A DNA stretch of 64,000 bases from an uncultured Prevotellaceae bacterium (GCA_900319385.1 ONOG01000006.1:1-64000); one strand, 5' to 3'. Counted from the stretch's first letter, positions 38,192-47,347 are shown. Program-made: numbers and translations. Notes: generated by a model from the sequence alone, not told the origin.

Positions 38192-38219
38192 AAAATTAAT
38201 AATTAATAATTAAAAATTA
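38192..38219. repeat. Four AT-rich heptamers before the cupin gene
   Basis: AAAATTA, ATAATTA, ATAATTA, AAAATTA in the 39-nt gap. They lie where a ribosome-binding region would be. Confidence 0.75.
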
Positions 38220-38225
38220 AAATAG

Positions 38226-38690
38226 ATGAAGCAAAGAAACAACAAGATGCTGACAGGCCTGCTGGCTGTCTGCATTGCAGCCCTGCTGACAGGGTGCCGC
38301 ACCGTGGAAAGCGGTAAACAAGCGGCTAAGGTCGAAGCGACCGAACTGATTCGCTCGAGTCAGAGCTGGGACGGCGTCGATCTGCCGGACTATTTCAAAG
38401 GAAAACCCGAACTGGTGGCCATGCGCTACGTCTTTCCTCCAGGCCAGAAACTCGGCTGGCACCACCACGTTGCCATGAACTACGGCGTGCTGATGCAGGG
38501 CGAACTGACCATCATCGGACGCGACGGAAAAACGAAGGTGGTGCACGAGGGTGAACCGGTCATCGAAATGGTGGGCACCATCCACCACGGCGAGAACCGC
38601 GGCAAGAAACCCGCCATCCTCTATATGTTCTACCTCTCGCAGAAGGACCTGCCGCTCGCCGTACAGCACCCCGAAATCCCGCTGGAATAA
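38226..38690 (+). CDS. Cupin-domain lipoprotein
   Basis: 154 aa with lipobox LTGC (Cys24). The cupin barrel has the metal-site motif GWHHHVAMNYGVLMQGE followed by the second motif with IHHGEN. Single-domain cupins bind a metal and often a small sugar or acid; the function here is unknown. It likely shares the esterase transcript and ends just before a strong hairpin. Confidence 0.85.
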   Translation: MKQRNNKMLTGLLAVCIAALLTGCRTVESGKQAAKVEATELIRSSQSWDGVDLPDYFKGKPELVAMRYVFPPGQKLGWHHHVAMNYGVLMQGELTIIGRDGKTKVVHEGEPVIEMVGTIHHGENRGKKPAILYMFYLSQKDLPLAVQHPEIPLE

Positions 38691-38713
38691 GAGGACGCCC
38701 TCCCATCACGAAC

Positions 38714-38755
38714 GACGCGGATTACACAGAACGAAAAGTCTGTGTAATCCGCGTC
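38714..38755. terminator. 17-bp perfect hairpin between convergent genes
   Basis: 38714-38730 and 38739-38755 are perfectly complementary (GACGCGGATTACACAGA) with an 8-nt loop. No T-tract, but the position between convergent genes suggests a two-way stop. Confidence 0.6.
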
Positions 38756-38777
38756 AAACGTATAGGCGGCGTACGCG

Positions 38778-39596
38778 TTATCGCATACGGAAAATGACGG
38801 GAACCATGAAGTGGACGTTGACAGGTTTGCCGTTCTGTATGCCAGGTTTCCACTTGGGCATGGCCTTGACCACACGCACGGCTTCGGCATCGAGCGAAGG
38901 ATGCACAGAACGTGCGACTTTGACATCTGTGAGACTTCCGTCTGTCTTGACGACGAACGACACGACGACTTTGCCCTGAATGCCATTCTCCATCGCGTCC
39001 ACGGGATAGCGAACGCTGCGAGCCAGGTAAGTCATCAAGGCATCCGAACCGCCAGGGAATTCGGGACGTGCTTCCTCCACTCCTCGGCCGTTTGCATTGC
39101 TGCCGCCCTGCGGTGTAGCTGTCGATGCAAGGCCCTTTACCTTGGAGAAATCGGGTACTCCCACGTTCTTCTCATCACGCTTGAAAGTATGACGTTTGAC
39201 GGTCAGTGTCTTGGCACTGGCGTTGTATTTGATGATAAAGGGCGTGAGGGATTGGAAATACTCTTTGACGTCGTCCCACTTGGCCTGACCATTCTCATCA
39301 ACGATACCGTCCCACTGTGCCATCTCAACTTCGCAGCTCTTCACGGCACGCAGCTGCCCGTCGCTCACTTCACAGAGATAGGCGGTGCCGCCATCGTAAC
39401 CGTCCTCACTGCCCCAATTCTCTTGAACTACCAGCTGGTCGCCGGCCATCCAAAACTCCAGCGCACCGGTTCCGTCGGCTGTGTTGCAGAAATAGTAATA
39501 ACTCAAAACCTCAGACGTGACTTTGTCACCCGTCTGTGCCTGCATGCCTATTGCCACGAGCATCAAAGCGCAGGCTGTCATCATCATTTTCTTCAT
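38778..39596 (-). CDS. Periplasmic protein with TonB C-terminal domain
   Basis: 272 aa from the ATG at 39596 (a TTG three codons upstream is rejected). Signal peptide to MQAQ. The last 90 or so residues form a TonB C-terminal fold with YPVDAMENGIQGKVVVSFVV and the LDAEAVRVVKAMPKWKPG helix. Unlike true TonB it has no membrane anchor and no Pro-rich linker, so it is a soluble member of the family, as at 60373-60825. The middle part (about 30-130) has no match I know. It follows the BNR/LamG gene by 24 nt and is probably co-transcribed. Confidence 0.8.
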   Translation of the reverse strand: MKKMMMTACALMLVAIGMQAQTGDKVTSEVLSYYYFCNTADGTGALEFWMAGDQLVVQENWGSEDGYDGGTAYLCEVSDGQLRAVKSCEVEMAQWDGIVDENGQAKWDDVKEYFQSLTPFIIKYNASAKTLTVKRHTFKRDEKNVGVPDFSKVKGLASTATPQGGSNANGRGVEEARPEFPGGSDALMTYLARSVRYPVDAMENGIQGKVVVSFVVKTDGSLTDVKVARSVHPSLDAEAVRVVKAMPKWKPGIQNGKPVNVHFMVPVIFRMR

Positions 39597-39620
39597 ATCT
39601 ATCAATGGATTTAGTGTTTG

Positions 39621-42600
39621 CTACCTGATGATTTTACGCCCATTCTGAATATAGACTCCCTTCGGGAGAGCGGACCTATTCCCTTCCACATCCAGTGAGG
39701 CAGAGTTGACACGGCGGCCTGTCAGGTCATACACGCTACCGTCGGTGGCTTGTACTTCGTACTTTGTTCCTCGTACTTCCTGAATAGCATCGGGCACCTG
39801 CAGGGTGAGCAGCACGTTGTCGAAGCCGATGATTTTCTCCGAACCACTGGAAGTGTGGATGGCGGAGAGGATGACTGTGGTCGAGGCGTCGCCGTCGCTC
39901 ACAAAGGGGATGCGCACTTGCTGCCAGGCTTCACGGTTCTCGAGCGAGGGTGCAGCGATGGTCGTTCCGTTTTCAGACACGACCGACACGGCGACGTCGC
40001 CGCCGAGTCCGCTCTTCCACACGTCAGCCGTCAGTTCGTAGTCGCCGGCAGTCAGACGGACTTCCTGGCGCAGCGTGATGGTCGATGCACCCCAGTTCTG
40101 ACGAATCCAATAGGTCTGTTTGCTATCGGAAGAAGGGGCTGGGCGCGAGGCGAAAAAATTACTGAAGTAGAGGTCGCCAGCCTTCAGCGCCGTGAGGTCG
40201 TTGTTGTTGCGGTCGGCATAGTCAATGGTCCACGACTGAGGCACGTAGATGGCGCGGTCGGAGCTGACACCGCTGCCCGACATGACGGAGTAAGGCGCCT
40301 CGAAGTCGCCGTTCTCCAGGGCTGAAGGCAAGGGGCGCTGGTCGTAGGGCAGGCCTTGCAGTTCGCAAATCTCGCGGCGTGTCAGGGCGATGTCGTAGAG
40401 ACGGAACTGGTCCATCGTGCCGCAGAAGTCGATGTTGTCGGCAGCCACGTTCGTGTCCCACCACTGCGTGCGACCGATGTAGTTGCGCGTGTCGGCTGCG
40501 AGTTGCTGCAGTTGGTAGGCTTCGACTTGGTTGGCTGTGCCACTGACCACTTCCACGCCGTCGATGTAGATCTTCGTCGTACGGGTAGCAGCGTCGAAGG
40601 TGACAGCGAGCTTGTATTCCGTACCCATGGAGAGCTGGGTCGGACTGCTGACCATCGTCGTCGTGCCACCGTTGTACTTCACGCCGGCAGCCAGGGGGTT
40701 GGCACGCAAAAAGACGCTGTTGCCACTGGCTGAGCCGAAGTCGTAGAGGCGGGGCATCTTTTCCAGACTCTTGGCATTGACCGTGAGCAGAAAGGTGAAG
40801 GAGCGCAGGTCGCGCAGCAGACCTTCGGGCGCTGTGTAGTAGGTGTTGGTCGAAAAACCGGCAGCGGTGTTGGCTGTGAAGTCCATGTCGTCCTTCTCGT
40901 AGCGCAGGTTCTGCGTGATGTCGCGGGGATAGACGGTGACCGTAAAGTCGCGGCTGAAGTCACCACACTGGGCCGTCAGCGTCACCTCGGTCGTGCTGCT
41001 GGGCAGGTTGACGATGCCGGTGGGGCTGATGAGAGTCGCATCGGCCGAAGTCCATGTGATACTTTTGCCCAAAACGGTGGTGGGCAGGACGATGTCGGTG
41101 CGAGCCTCTGCGGGGAGGGTGATGCGATTGACGGCATCCTCGTCGAGCGCATCTTCGGCCTCGGCCATCAACTGCTTGACGGCAGCCTGAACGGTGACGG
41201 GCGACTGGCAGACATAAGCGTTGGCGTATGCCAGGGTCGAATGGCCTTCGGGCGAGGGCCATACTCCGAAGATTCTGAGTAATCCGCCGAACATTTCGGA
41301 CGGTTCAATGACTTGATCCACAAAGCCGTTGCGATAGGTTGTGAGCGTGTGTCCGTCGTAGGTGAGGCTGAGCACCCATGTCGTCAGTTTGGTTGGGTGA
41401 TTGTCGCCACCCGTTCCGTCGGACTTGGTCGCCCAGTCGTCGCTCGTGAGCAGGCGGTTCTGACTCTTGTACTCAACACCGCCGATTGTGACGACGGGGC
41501 ACTGGTCGGTGGCATCGATGCTGTAGGTCATTTGCAGACCTTTATCAGTGTCCGAAACATTCAAGAGCGTGCCGTAATACTGGTTGGCGTTCATGGCGAA
41601 AGCGATGTGCAGCGACTGATTGGGACCGAAACACTCGCAGGTCGGTACTACAAGGTCGGGATCCTCCTTCGTCAGTTCTTCTTCCCACCCGAAGTCGCCG
41701 CGAATGCTGGTGGGAAAGCCCAGCGGATACTGGCGCTTGACGATCCAATAATAGTAGTCGCCGTTCATCCAGACGAGGCGCAGCGCACTGTCGCCCGAGC
41801 CTGGCAGGATGAAGGGACGCACGTTGTTCTTCTCCGAGTTGCGGGTCACCTGCTCCGAACCTGCCACGTTGCCGTCGTCGTCGATGGTGTATTTCCAGAT
41901 TTCGTACACACCGTCCTTGTTATACGTGCCGTTGGTGGTGGGGATAGACAGGTAGAGGTTGTTGACATTCTCGGGATCGACAGCCATGCCGCCGGAGTAG
42001 CACAGTTCGGTCGAGTTCCAGTTCTTGTGGAACGCATGGCCGCCATACTGCACCCAGGTGCGCCGCCACTCCGAACCCGTCCAGCGGGCATACCAATAGA
42101 CGTGCGAGGTCTTGGCGTTGTCGATGTGAGTGTAGGCCACGACAGGGTTCTCATCCTTGTCGAGTGTAATCTGCCACACCCAGTTGCGGATACCGGCCGT
42201 GTTGTCAATCACCGTGAGCGGATAGTTCGTCGCGTAGCTGTCCTGTTTGTTGACGTTGAACACGCCGTCGGCAATCTTCTTCAGCTGATTGCCCTTGATG
42301 TCGCGCAGGATGGGGCCGTTGCCGTGGTTGATGTCGATGACATTGAAGTAGAGCCAGTTGGGGTATTCGTTGTCCGGATGGCCAGTGGTATAGGTCAGGT
42401 ATATCTTGTCCTTTCCGTTGCTCTGATACTTGGCATAGGGACGTGCGCCGGTCGATTGCACGATCTGCTTCGGACCGAAGTCGAACGAGCAGTTGTCGTT
42501 GGCGTCGGGCATGGTGAGGCGGGCAATGGTGGGGTGCCAGTTGATGCCTCGCCAGCAGAGGTACCAGTGCGTGGGGTCGTCGCTGAGGATGAAGGGCGAA

Positions 42601-43043
42601 GGGTACGTCGTGTTCTGCGCCGTAGCCAGCCGCTTCTCCTCACCCAGCGCTGTGATGTCACCAGGCTTGCGGCTGATGCGGTAGTAGAATGCCGGCTCGT
42701 CCGTGTGACGACTATAGATAATAAGTACACGTTCGTCGGGCAGGACGAGGAACGTCGGGTTGTTGTGGTCGTCGGGCTGGAAGTAGGAACGCACGAGCAC
42801 GTCGGTCTTCTGATGCTTGATCCAGTCATACTGCGTGGCCTTGATGTTGCCATGCACGTCGATATATCCCACCCAAGAGGCGTCGATGGTTCCAGCCTCA
42901 TTCTTATAATGCAAAGCCCGTGGGTCGGCAAACCAGCACCACGCGCCTTCTTCGCTGATGACCGCTCCGTCATAGCATTCTGCCGTCTGTGCACTGGCAC
43001 TGAGACCACAGAGCAGGCAGACAGCAAAAAGTAAATATCTCAT
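39621..43043 (-). CDS. Large secreted BNR/LamG protein with type IX-like sorting tail
   Basis: 1140 aa. Signal peptide to ASAQ (about residue 18). Residues about 20-600 look like a BNR_4-type beta-propeller (EEGAWCWFADPRALHY; many W/D-containing blades), a fold shared with several polysaccharide lyases. Then an atrophied Ig-like domain (about 620-700), a LamG/concanavalin domain (about 705-905), a jelly-roll carbohydrate-binding-like domain (about 915-1085) and a C-terminal sorting tail with DLTGRRV and LPKGVYIQNGRK. The linker before the tail is encoded partly by heptamer repeats. It may bind or cut a polysaccharide; no SusC/SusD genes are near. Confidence 0.8.
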   Translation of the reverse strand: MRYLLFAVCLLCGLSASAQTAECYDGAVISEEGAWCWFADPRALHYKNEAGTIDASWVGYIDVHGNIKATQYDWIKHQKTDVLVRSYFQPDDHNNPTFLVLPDERVLIIYSRHTDEPAFYYRISRKPGDITALGEEKRLATAQNTTYPSPFILSDDPTHWYLCWRGINWHPTIARLTMPDANDNCSFDFGPKQIVQSTGARPYAKYQSNGKDKIYLTYTTGHPDNEYPNWLYFNVIDINHGNGPILRDIKGNQLKKIADGVFNVNKQDSYATNYPLTVIDNTAGIRNWVWQITLDKDENPVVAYTHIDNAKTSHVYWYARWTGSEWRRTWVQYGGHAFHKNWNSTELCYSGGMAVDPENVNNLYLSIPTTNGTYNKDGVYEIWKYTIDDDGNVAGSEQVTRNSEKNNVRPFILPGSGDSALRLVWMNGDYYYWIVKRQYPLGFPTSIRGDFGWEEELTKEDPDLVVPTCECFGPNQSLHIAFAMNANQYYGTLLNVSDTDKGLQMTYSIDATDQCPVVTIGGVEYKSQNRLLTSDDWATKSDGTGGDNHPTKLTTWVLSLTYDGHTLTTYRNGFVDQVIEPSEMFGGLLRIFGVWPSPEGHSTLAYANAYVCQSPVTVQAAVKQLMAEAEDALDEDAVNRITLPAEARTDIVLPTTVLGKSITWTSADATLISPTGIVNLPSSTTEVTLTAQCGDFSRDFTVTVYPRDITQNLRYEKDDMDFTANTAAGFSTNTYYTAPEGLLRDLRSFTFLLTVNAKSLEKMPRLYDFGSASGNSVFLRANPLAAGVKYNGGTTTMVSSPTQLSMGTEYKLAVTFDAATRTTKIYIDGVEVVSGTANQVEAYQLQQLAADTRNYIGRTQWWDTNVAADNIDFCGTMDQFRLYDIALTRREICELQGLPYDQRPLPSALENGDFEAPYSVMSGSGVSSDRAIYVPQSWTIDYADRNNNDLTALKAGDLYFSNFFASRPAPSSDSKQTYWIRQNWGASTITLRQEVRLTAGDYELTADVWKSGLGGDVAVSVVSENGTTIAAPSLENREAWQQVRIPFVSDGDASTTVILSAIHTSSGSEKIIGFDNVLLTLQVPDAIQEVRGTKYEVQATDGSVYDLTGRRVNSASLDVEGNRSALPKGVYIQNGRKIIR
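39751..39778. repeat. Four TGTACTT-type heptamers inside a coding linker
   Basis: TGTACTT, CGTACTT, TGTTCCT, CGTACTT. On the coding strand they specify EVRGTKYEVQ just before the sorting tail. Confidence 0.8.
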
Positions 43044-43071
43044 ACGAACAATATAGATTTTAGTTTAGGCC

Positions 43072-43124
43072 GAAGCGCGGACGTCTCGCCCGCATTAATT
43101 GAGGACGGGGACGTCCGCGCTCCC
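43072..43124. repeat. 53-bp palindromic intergenic repeat, copy 2
   Basis: Outer arms GCGCGGACGTC and GACGTCCGCGC pair perfectly (11 bp). 46 of 53 positions match 12929-12981. Confidence 0.7.
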
Positions 43125-43148
43125 AGTATTTTTCCCAATTTTCCAGCT

Positions 43149-43562
43149 TTAGCTGAGAGATAAAATATTCTGGAAGAAGAACAGCACGGCTGCCCACTTC
43201 TTGTTCACGCCCTGGGCACGTCCCTTCGAACTGCCGCTGCGGTCATAGACATAGCCGCTGCTGTCGATGCGTCCCAGCTGCGAACCCGAGCGGTCATAGA
43301 CGTAGTCGCCGCTGATGCGGCCCACCTGACTGCCTGAGCGGTCGTAGATATATTCACCACTGATGCGGCCACGCTGGCTGCCCGAACGGTCGTAGATGTA
43401 GCCGCTGCTATCGAAGCGACCCACCTGACTGCCCGAACGATTGTAAACATAACCACTGCTCTCCACCCGTCCGAGCGACGAACCGCTGCGGTCGTAGAGG
43501 CTCTGAGCGCTGACCACGAGGGGCAGCAACATGCACAACAGTGCAAAAATTGTCCGTTTCAT
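43149..43562 (-). CDS. Secreted six-repeat YDRSGS protein (beta-flower-like)
   Basis: 137 aa from the ATG at 43562; the longer frame runs through the promoter and is rejected. Signal peptide MKRTIFALLCMLLPLVVSAQ. The mature part is six near-identical units of about 16-18 residues (consensus GYVYDRSGSQ-GRI), with Arg-Ser-Gly-Ser in every unit, followed by a hydrophobic C-terminus with FFFQNILSLS. The pattern recalls the 5-fold beta-flower proteins known from gut Bacteroidales structures. Function unknown. Confidence 0.75.
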   Translation of the reverse strand: MKRTIFALLCMLLPLVVSAQSLYDRSGSSLGRVESSGYVYNRSGSQVGRFDSSGYIYDRSGSQRGRISGEYIYDRSGSQVGRISGDYVYDRSGSQLGRIDSSGYVYDRSGSSKGRAQGVNKKWAAVLFFFQNILSLS

Positions 43563-43588
43563 AAGCCTTGTTTGTTTAGTTAGCATGG

Positions 43589-43620
43589 CAAAGATACGGA
43601 TTTCGGCACAGTCTGCCAAG
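43589..43620 (-). promoter_or_regulatory. Promoter of the YDRSGS repeat gene
   Basis: TATCTTTG (43589-43596 reverse) with CTTG 20 nt upstream (43617-43620), the same near-consensus pair as before the 35855 lipoprotein. Confidence 0.5.
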
Positions 43621-43657
43621 GATTTATCCGTTTTTTTACGAGGGAAAACCCTATAAG

Positions 43658-43685
43658 AAAGTACAAAGAACAAGGGACAAAGTAC
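43658..43685. repeat. AAAGTAC heptamers left of a terminator
   Basis: AAAGTAC, AAAGAAC, AAGGGAC, AAAGTAC. The reverse-complement type (TTTGTGC, TTTGTAC) lies at about 43737-43762 on the other side of the hairpin. Confidence 0.75.
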
Positions 43686-43695
43686 AACGATGTTG

Positions 43696-43735
43696 AAAAA
43701 AAAGTCCTCACTGCCGTTAGTTGCAGCGAGGACTT
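43696..43735 (-). terminator. Terminator of the GH51-GH43 gene
   Basis: AAGTCCTC (43702-43709) with GAGGACTT (43728-43735), then CTGC/GCAG after a single mismatch, 8-nt loop, and eight T on the minus strand (43696-43703). Confidence 0.9.
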
Positions 43736-43766
43736 CTTTGTGCTTTTTTGTGCTTTGTACTTGATT

Positions 43767-46700
43767 TTACTCCGTCACAATCCAGCCTTCAGCGTCGAAG
43801 GTCATGGGGCGCAGGAAGAGTTTGGCGCGACCGTTCTGTGCCTTTTCGTAGGCATGGGCGAGGAACCAAGTCTTGCCATCCATGTCGTAGGCTGCGTTGT
43901 GACCCACACCGAAGTAGTCCTGGTTGGGACCGTAGAGCAACGTGCCGCCGCCGTGTGCCATGTCCTGACCCTTCTTGTCGAGGTAGGGGCCCTCCACATT
44001 CTTCGAACGTCCATAGACGGTCTTGTAGGTAGAGCGCTCACCACGGCAGCAGAAGTCGAAGCTGACGAAGAGGTAATAGTAGTCGCCGTGGCGCAGGATG
44101 AAGGGAGCCTCGACGGCATTCGGTCCTGCCTCGATGGTGTCGCGGCCGTTCTCGACCGTCCAGCTGGCCACATCGTTCAGTTCGGCGTGCGTCAGTCGGC
44201 GACCCACACGGCGCGAGATGGTGACGGGTTTTCCCTTCGGAGTCTTGAAGTCCTTCTTCGACAGCTTGACAAGCTGGATGCCGTCCCAGAACGAACCGAA
44301 GGTGAGCCAGGGGTTCCCCTTGTCGTCAACGACGAGGTTGGGGTCGATGGCGTTGAAGTCGTCCTTACCGCGCTGCGAACGGATCACCATGCCCTGGTCT
44401 TTCCATCCGAACTGAGTCGAGGTGGGGTCGAGGGTCTTGTTGGTGGCCAGACCGATGGCAGAGCCATTCTTTCCGAAGGTAGAGCAACTGTAGTATAAGT
44501 ACCACTGCCCGTTATGATAGCTGATGTCGGGTGCCCAAGTGTGGCCGCCATAGCCGCGGACAGCCTCGCGTGCCCACTGCGGGATGGGGTTGAGCACGCC
44601 AGGTTCGGGTTTCCACTCCTTGAGGTCGGCACTGGAGATGACACCCACACCCATACCGGTCATGAAGAGGTAGTAGCGGCCGTCCTCTCCCTTGGCCATG
44701 ACGGGGTCGTGAACGTCGGGATGCTTCGTGTCGAAGCCGAAGCCACGGCGACGCTGGTGGGGCGACTTAGCCTTGATGCGCAGGATGGTGTACGACATCG
44801 GGGCGAAGTCGTAGCTGAAGAGCGAGTCGCCGACGGTGAAGTAGCTCTCGACAGGCGCAATGCGTTTGGGGTCGTCGAAGCTGTTTTCCTCCTCTGCCTT
44901 GCCGCTGAGGGTGATGGCAGTGGCCTGCGACTGGATTTCCTTTGCCCCCGACAGGCTGAAGCTGCGTTTGTAGTTCTGCTCCGTTCCGTTGACAACCTTG
45001 ATGACGATTTCGCCTTTCTGGTCATCGTAGCCAGCCTGGCAGAACAGGCGGGTCGGCGTGGCGGGCTTGGCCTCTGCCACCTTCTCGCCATCGACATAGA
45101 GGGTCACGAGCATCGGTGTGACTTCGAGGCGCAGGTCGTACCAGCGGTCGGCTTCGACCTGATGACGGTTGCGACGGCTGAGGATGTCGGTCGAGCGTCC
45201 GCGACGCATGAGCTGCACGACGGTCTGCGAGTTGTTCCAGCCTGCGATGTTGGCCGTATAGCCGTTGCGACCTTCGGCATCCATGCCGTAGTAGAGGAAG
45301 AAGCCTTCGCGGCCGTCGAGTTTCTTGGCTTGGAGGGCGAGGGTGTAGGAATCGGACTTGAAGTCGGGCAGGAGCGCCATAGTGTGCTGTTCGTCGCTGG
45401 TCTGCGTGAGCTGGTCTGCCTCCACCTTCCAGGTGCCGCGCAGCTGGCGGAAGTCCGCAGGTGAAAGCTGGCGCGACTTGCCGTCGGCGGTGGTCAGTGT
45501 GATGTTGCGATAGGTGGATTGTGTGGCGTAGGTGCCGAGGCCGACCGTACCAGCGGTGAACGGAGCAGGTTCACCACTCGTCGTGGTTTCGCTCACACCG
45601 ACGTTGTAGGTGGCGCGGTTTTCGGCCGACATCTTCTGCACGTAGTACGACGCACGGCCGAACACTTGGTCGCTGTCGAAGTGGATGAGGTTGCAGGTCC
45701 AGTTGGGCTGGTTGACATTCTCAAACAGCGGAGCGTAGGACGACATCTTGACGACGTCGCTATTGCGCTCCATGCCGAGGATGAAGGCAGCCTCGCTCAG
45801 TGCGGCGAGCAGATTGCCCTGCCCCACTCCGGCGTTGCAGGCATATTCGCCCACGTAGATGTCGTGGTTGCGCGGTGCATCGTCGAACAAGTGGTTGTTA
45901 TTAAAGAAGAAGTTGGGGTCGCGGTACCAGTGGGGATCGACCATGTAGCGACCAGGCATCTGATCGAGCAGCGGGTCGGTGTGGCCGAGGGTGTTGATAA
46001 AGGTGATGCGGGGATATTCAGCCTTGAGCCGGCGGAAGATATAGTTGAAATGCTTCACATACTCCGGTCCTACGTTCTCGTTGCCGATTTCGACATAGCG
46101 CAGGGGGAAGGGTGCTGGGTGGCCGGCGTCGGCACGCATCTTCGCCCACTTGTTCGTCGCAAGGTCGGCAAGGGCATAGTCGATGGCGTCGCGGAAGTCC
46201 TGCACCACGGGCTCGAGCTGTGTGGTGTCGGCGATGTAGTCGCCGTTGCGCACCGAGCACGACATACCGGCATTGTTGACAAACATGGCGTCCATGCCGA
46301 GGTCTTCGCAGAACTGCAGGAACTCATGGTAGCCCATACCCCACGTTGCGAGGTAGCCCCATGTGTCCCATTCGCCGCGGCGTGTCATGGGGTCGCCGAG
46401 GGTCTCTTTCCACTTCACGCGGTTTTCGTACGTCGCACCTTCGACGATGCAGCCGCCTGGCCAGCGCATGAAGCGCGGGTGCAAATCGACCAGCATCTGG
46501 GCAATGTCGGGACGCTGTCCGTTCTTACGTCCCTTGAAGGTGTTCTGTGGGAACAGGCTGACGTAGTCAATCAGCACGGTGCCCTGTCCGCCGAACTCCA
46601 GACGGAGCTGTCCCTGGCCGGTAGTGGCGGTCGAAGTGAGCACAGCGGTCAGTTCGGTCCACTGCTTCCACTTCTTCGCCTTGAAGCTGACACTGCCGAG

Positions 46701-47288
46701 GTCGCGGCCCTGCTCGTCGCTCAAGCGTGCGGTGAGTGTACCCTTGAAGTCCTTGCTCTGCACATACAGGCGCAGGTCGTAGCGGTCGCCGGCCTTCAGA
46801 CCCATGCCCCAGTAGCCGGTGTTGGTGAGGATGGCACAGCCACCTTCCTGCACGTCGCTGATGCGCAGCTGCATGGCGTGTGGCGTGTTGGGGTGGAGCG
46901 GCACAGCCGGAGCCAGCACCTCGTGGGCAACCTGGCATCCTTGGCCTTCCACTTTCCAGCCCTGCATCTTCTTTTGCTCGACGTTCCAGGGAATGGACCA
47001 CTTGCGGTTGGTCTTGTGTTCATAGTTTGGACTATCGACCGCCACGGCGCGATTCCCGTCGAGGGTCATCGACGAGGGCAGCACGTGCTCCTCGAATCCG
47101 CGGTTCTGTACGAGTTCGGCATAGAGTCCGCCGTCGCCCGCATGGCTGATTTCTTCGAAGAAGATGCCGAAGAGGTTGGGCGAGACGAAGGCTCCACGCT
47201 GGTTGAGGTCGATACGGATGGGCTCGGTCTGTGCCGACAAGCCCAGTGTGCACATCAGCAGCGCTGACGAAAGCAGTGTTCGTTTCAT
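43767..47288 (-). CDS. Double glycosidase: GH51 alpha-L-arabinofuranosidase fused to GH43 arabinosidase
   Basis: 1173 aa. Signal peptide to about residue 20 (LSAQ). Residues about 25-840 are a GH51 enzyme with acid/base Glu404 in GNEN and nucleophile Glu481 in YVGEY, plus an inserted LamG-like domain near 610-760. Residues about 850-1173 form a five-bladed GH43 domain with Asp861 (HDPVM), Asp982 (AIDPN) and Glu1060 (VEAPFI) as the three acidic residues. Both halves keep every catalytic residue I can locate. GH51 removes arabinofuranose side chains; the GH43 part resembles endo-1,5-arabinanases. Together they suggest complete degradation of arabinan outside the cytoplasm. No promoter consensus in the 100 nt upstream; no SusCD pair nearby. 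Confidence 0.92.
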   Translation of the reverse strand: MKRTLLSSALLMCTLGLSAQTEPIRIDLNQRGAFVSPNLFGIFFEEISHAGDGGLYAELVQNRGFEEHVLPSSMTLDGNRAVAVDSPNYEHKTNRKWSIPWNVEQKKMQGWKVEGQGCQVAHEVLAPAVPLHPNTPHAMQLRISDVQEGGCAILTNTGYWGMGLKAGDRYDLRLYVQSKDFKGTLTARLSDEQGRDLGSVSFKAKKWKQWTELTAVLTSTATTGQGQLRLEFGGQGTVLIDYVSLFPQNTFKGRKNGQRPDIAQMLVDLHPRFMRWPGGCIVEGATYENRVKWKETLGDPMTRRGEWDTWGYLATWGMGYHEFLQFCEDLGMDAMFVNNAGMSCSVRNGDYIADTTQLEPVVQDFRDAIDYALADLATNKWAKMRADAGHPAPFPLRYVEIGNENVGPEYVKHFNYIFRRLKAEYPRITFINTLGHTDPLLDQMPGRYMVDPHWYRDPNFFFNNNHLFDDAPRNHDIYVGEYACNAGVGQGNLLAALSEAAFILGMERNSDVVKMSSYAPLFENVNQPNWTCNLIHFDSDQVFGRASYYVQKMSAENRATYNVGVSETTTSGEPAPFTAGTVGLGTYATQSTYRNITLTTADGKSRQLSPADFRQLRGTWKVEADQLTQTSDEQHTMALLPDFKSDSYTLALQAKKLDGREGFFLYYGMDAEGRNGYTANIAGWNNSQTVVQLMRRGRSTDILSRRNRHQVEADRWYDLRLEVTPMLVTLYVDGEKVAEAKPATPTRLFCQAGYDDQKGEIVIKVVNGTEQNYKRSFSLSGAKEIQSQATAITLSGKAEEENSFDDPKRIAPVESYFTVGDSLFSYDFAPMSYTILRIKAKSPHQRRRGFGFDTKHPDVHDPVMAKGEDGRYYLFMTGMGVGVISSADLKEWKPEPGVLNPIPQWAREAVRGYGGHTWAPDISYHNGQWYLYYSCSTFGKNGSAIGLATNKTLDPTSTQFGWKDQGMVIRSQRGKDDFNAIDPNLVVDDKGNPWLTFGSFWDGIQLVKLSKKDFKTPKGKPVTISRRVGRRLTHAELNDVASWTVENGRDTIEAGPNAVEAPFILRHGDYYYLFVSFDFCCRGERSTYKTVYGRSKNVEGPYLDKKGQDMAHGGGTLLYGPNQDYFGVGHNAAYDMDGKTWFLAHAYEKAQNGRAKLFLRPMTFDAEGWIVTE

Positions 47289-47324
47289 GTTTTCTTATAG
47301 TTTTGATTTTAGTTTTTTAGATGC

Positions 47325-47347
47325 CACGCAGAGGCGCAGAGGCGCAG
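47325..47347. repeat. CGCAGAGG-type 9-bp tandem repeat
   Basis: CACGCAGAGG followed by two CGCAGAGG-like units 9 bp apart, directly upstream of the GH51-GH43 gene. A similar motif is a common dispersed intergenic repeat in bacteria. Confidence 0.45.
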
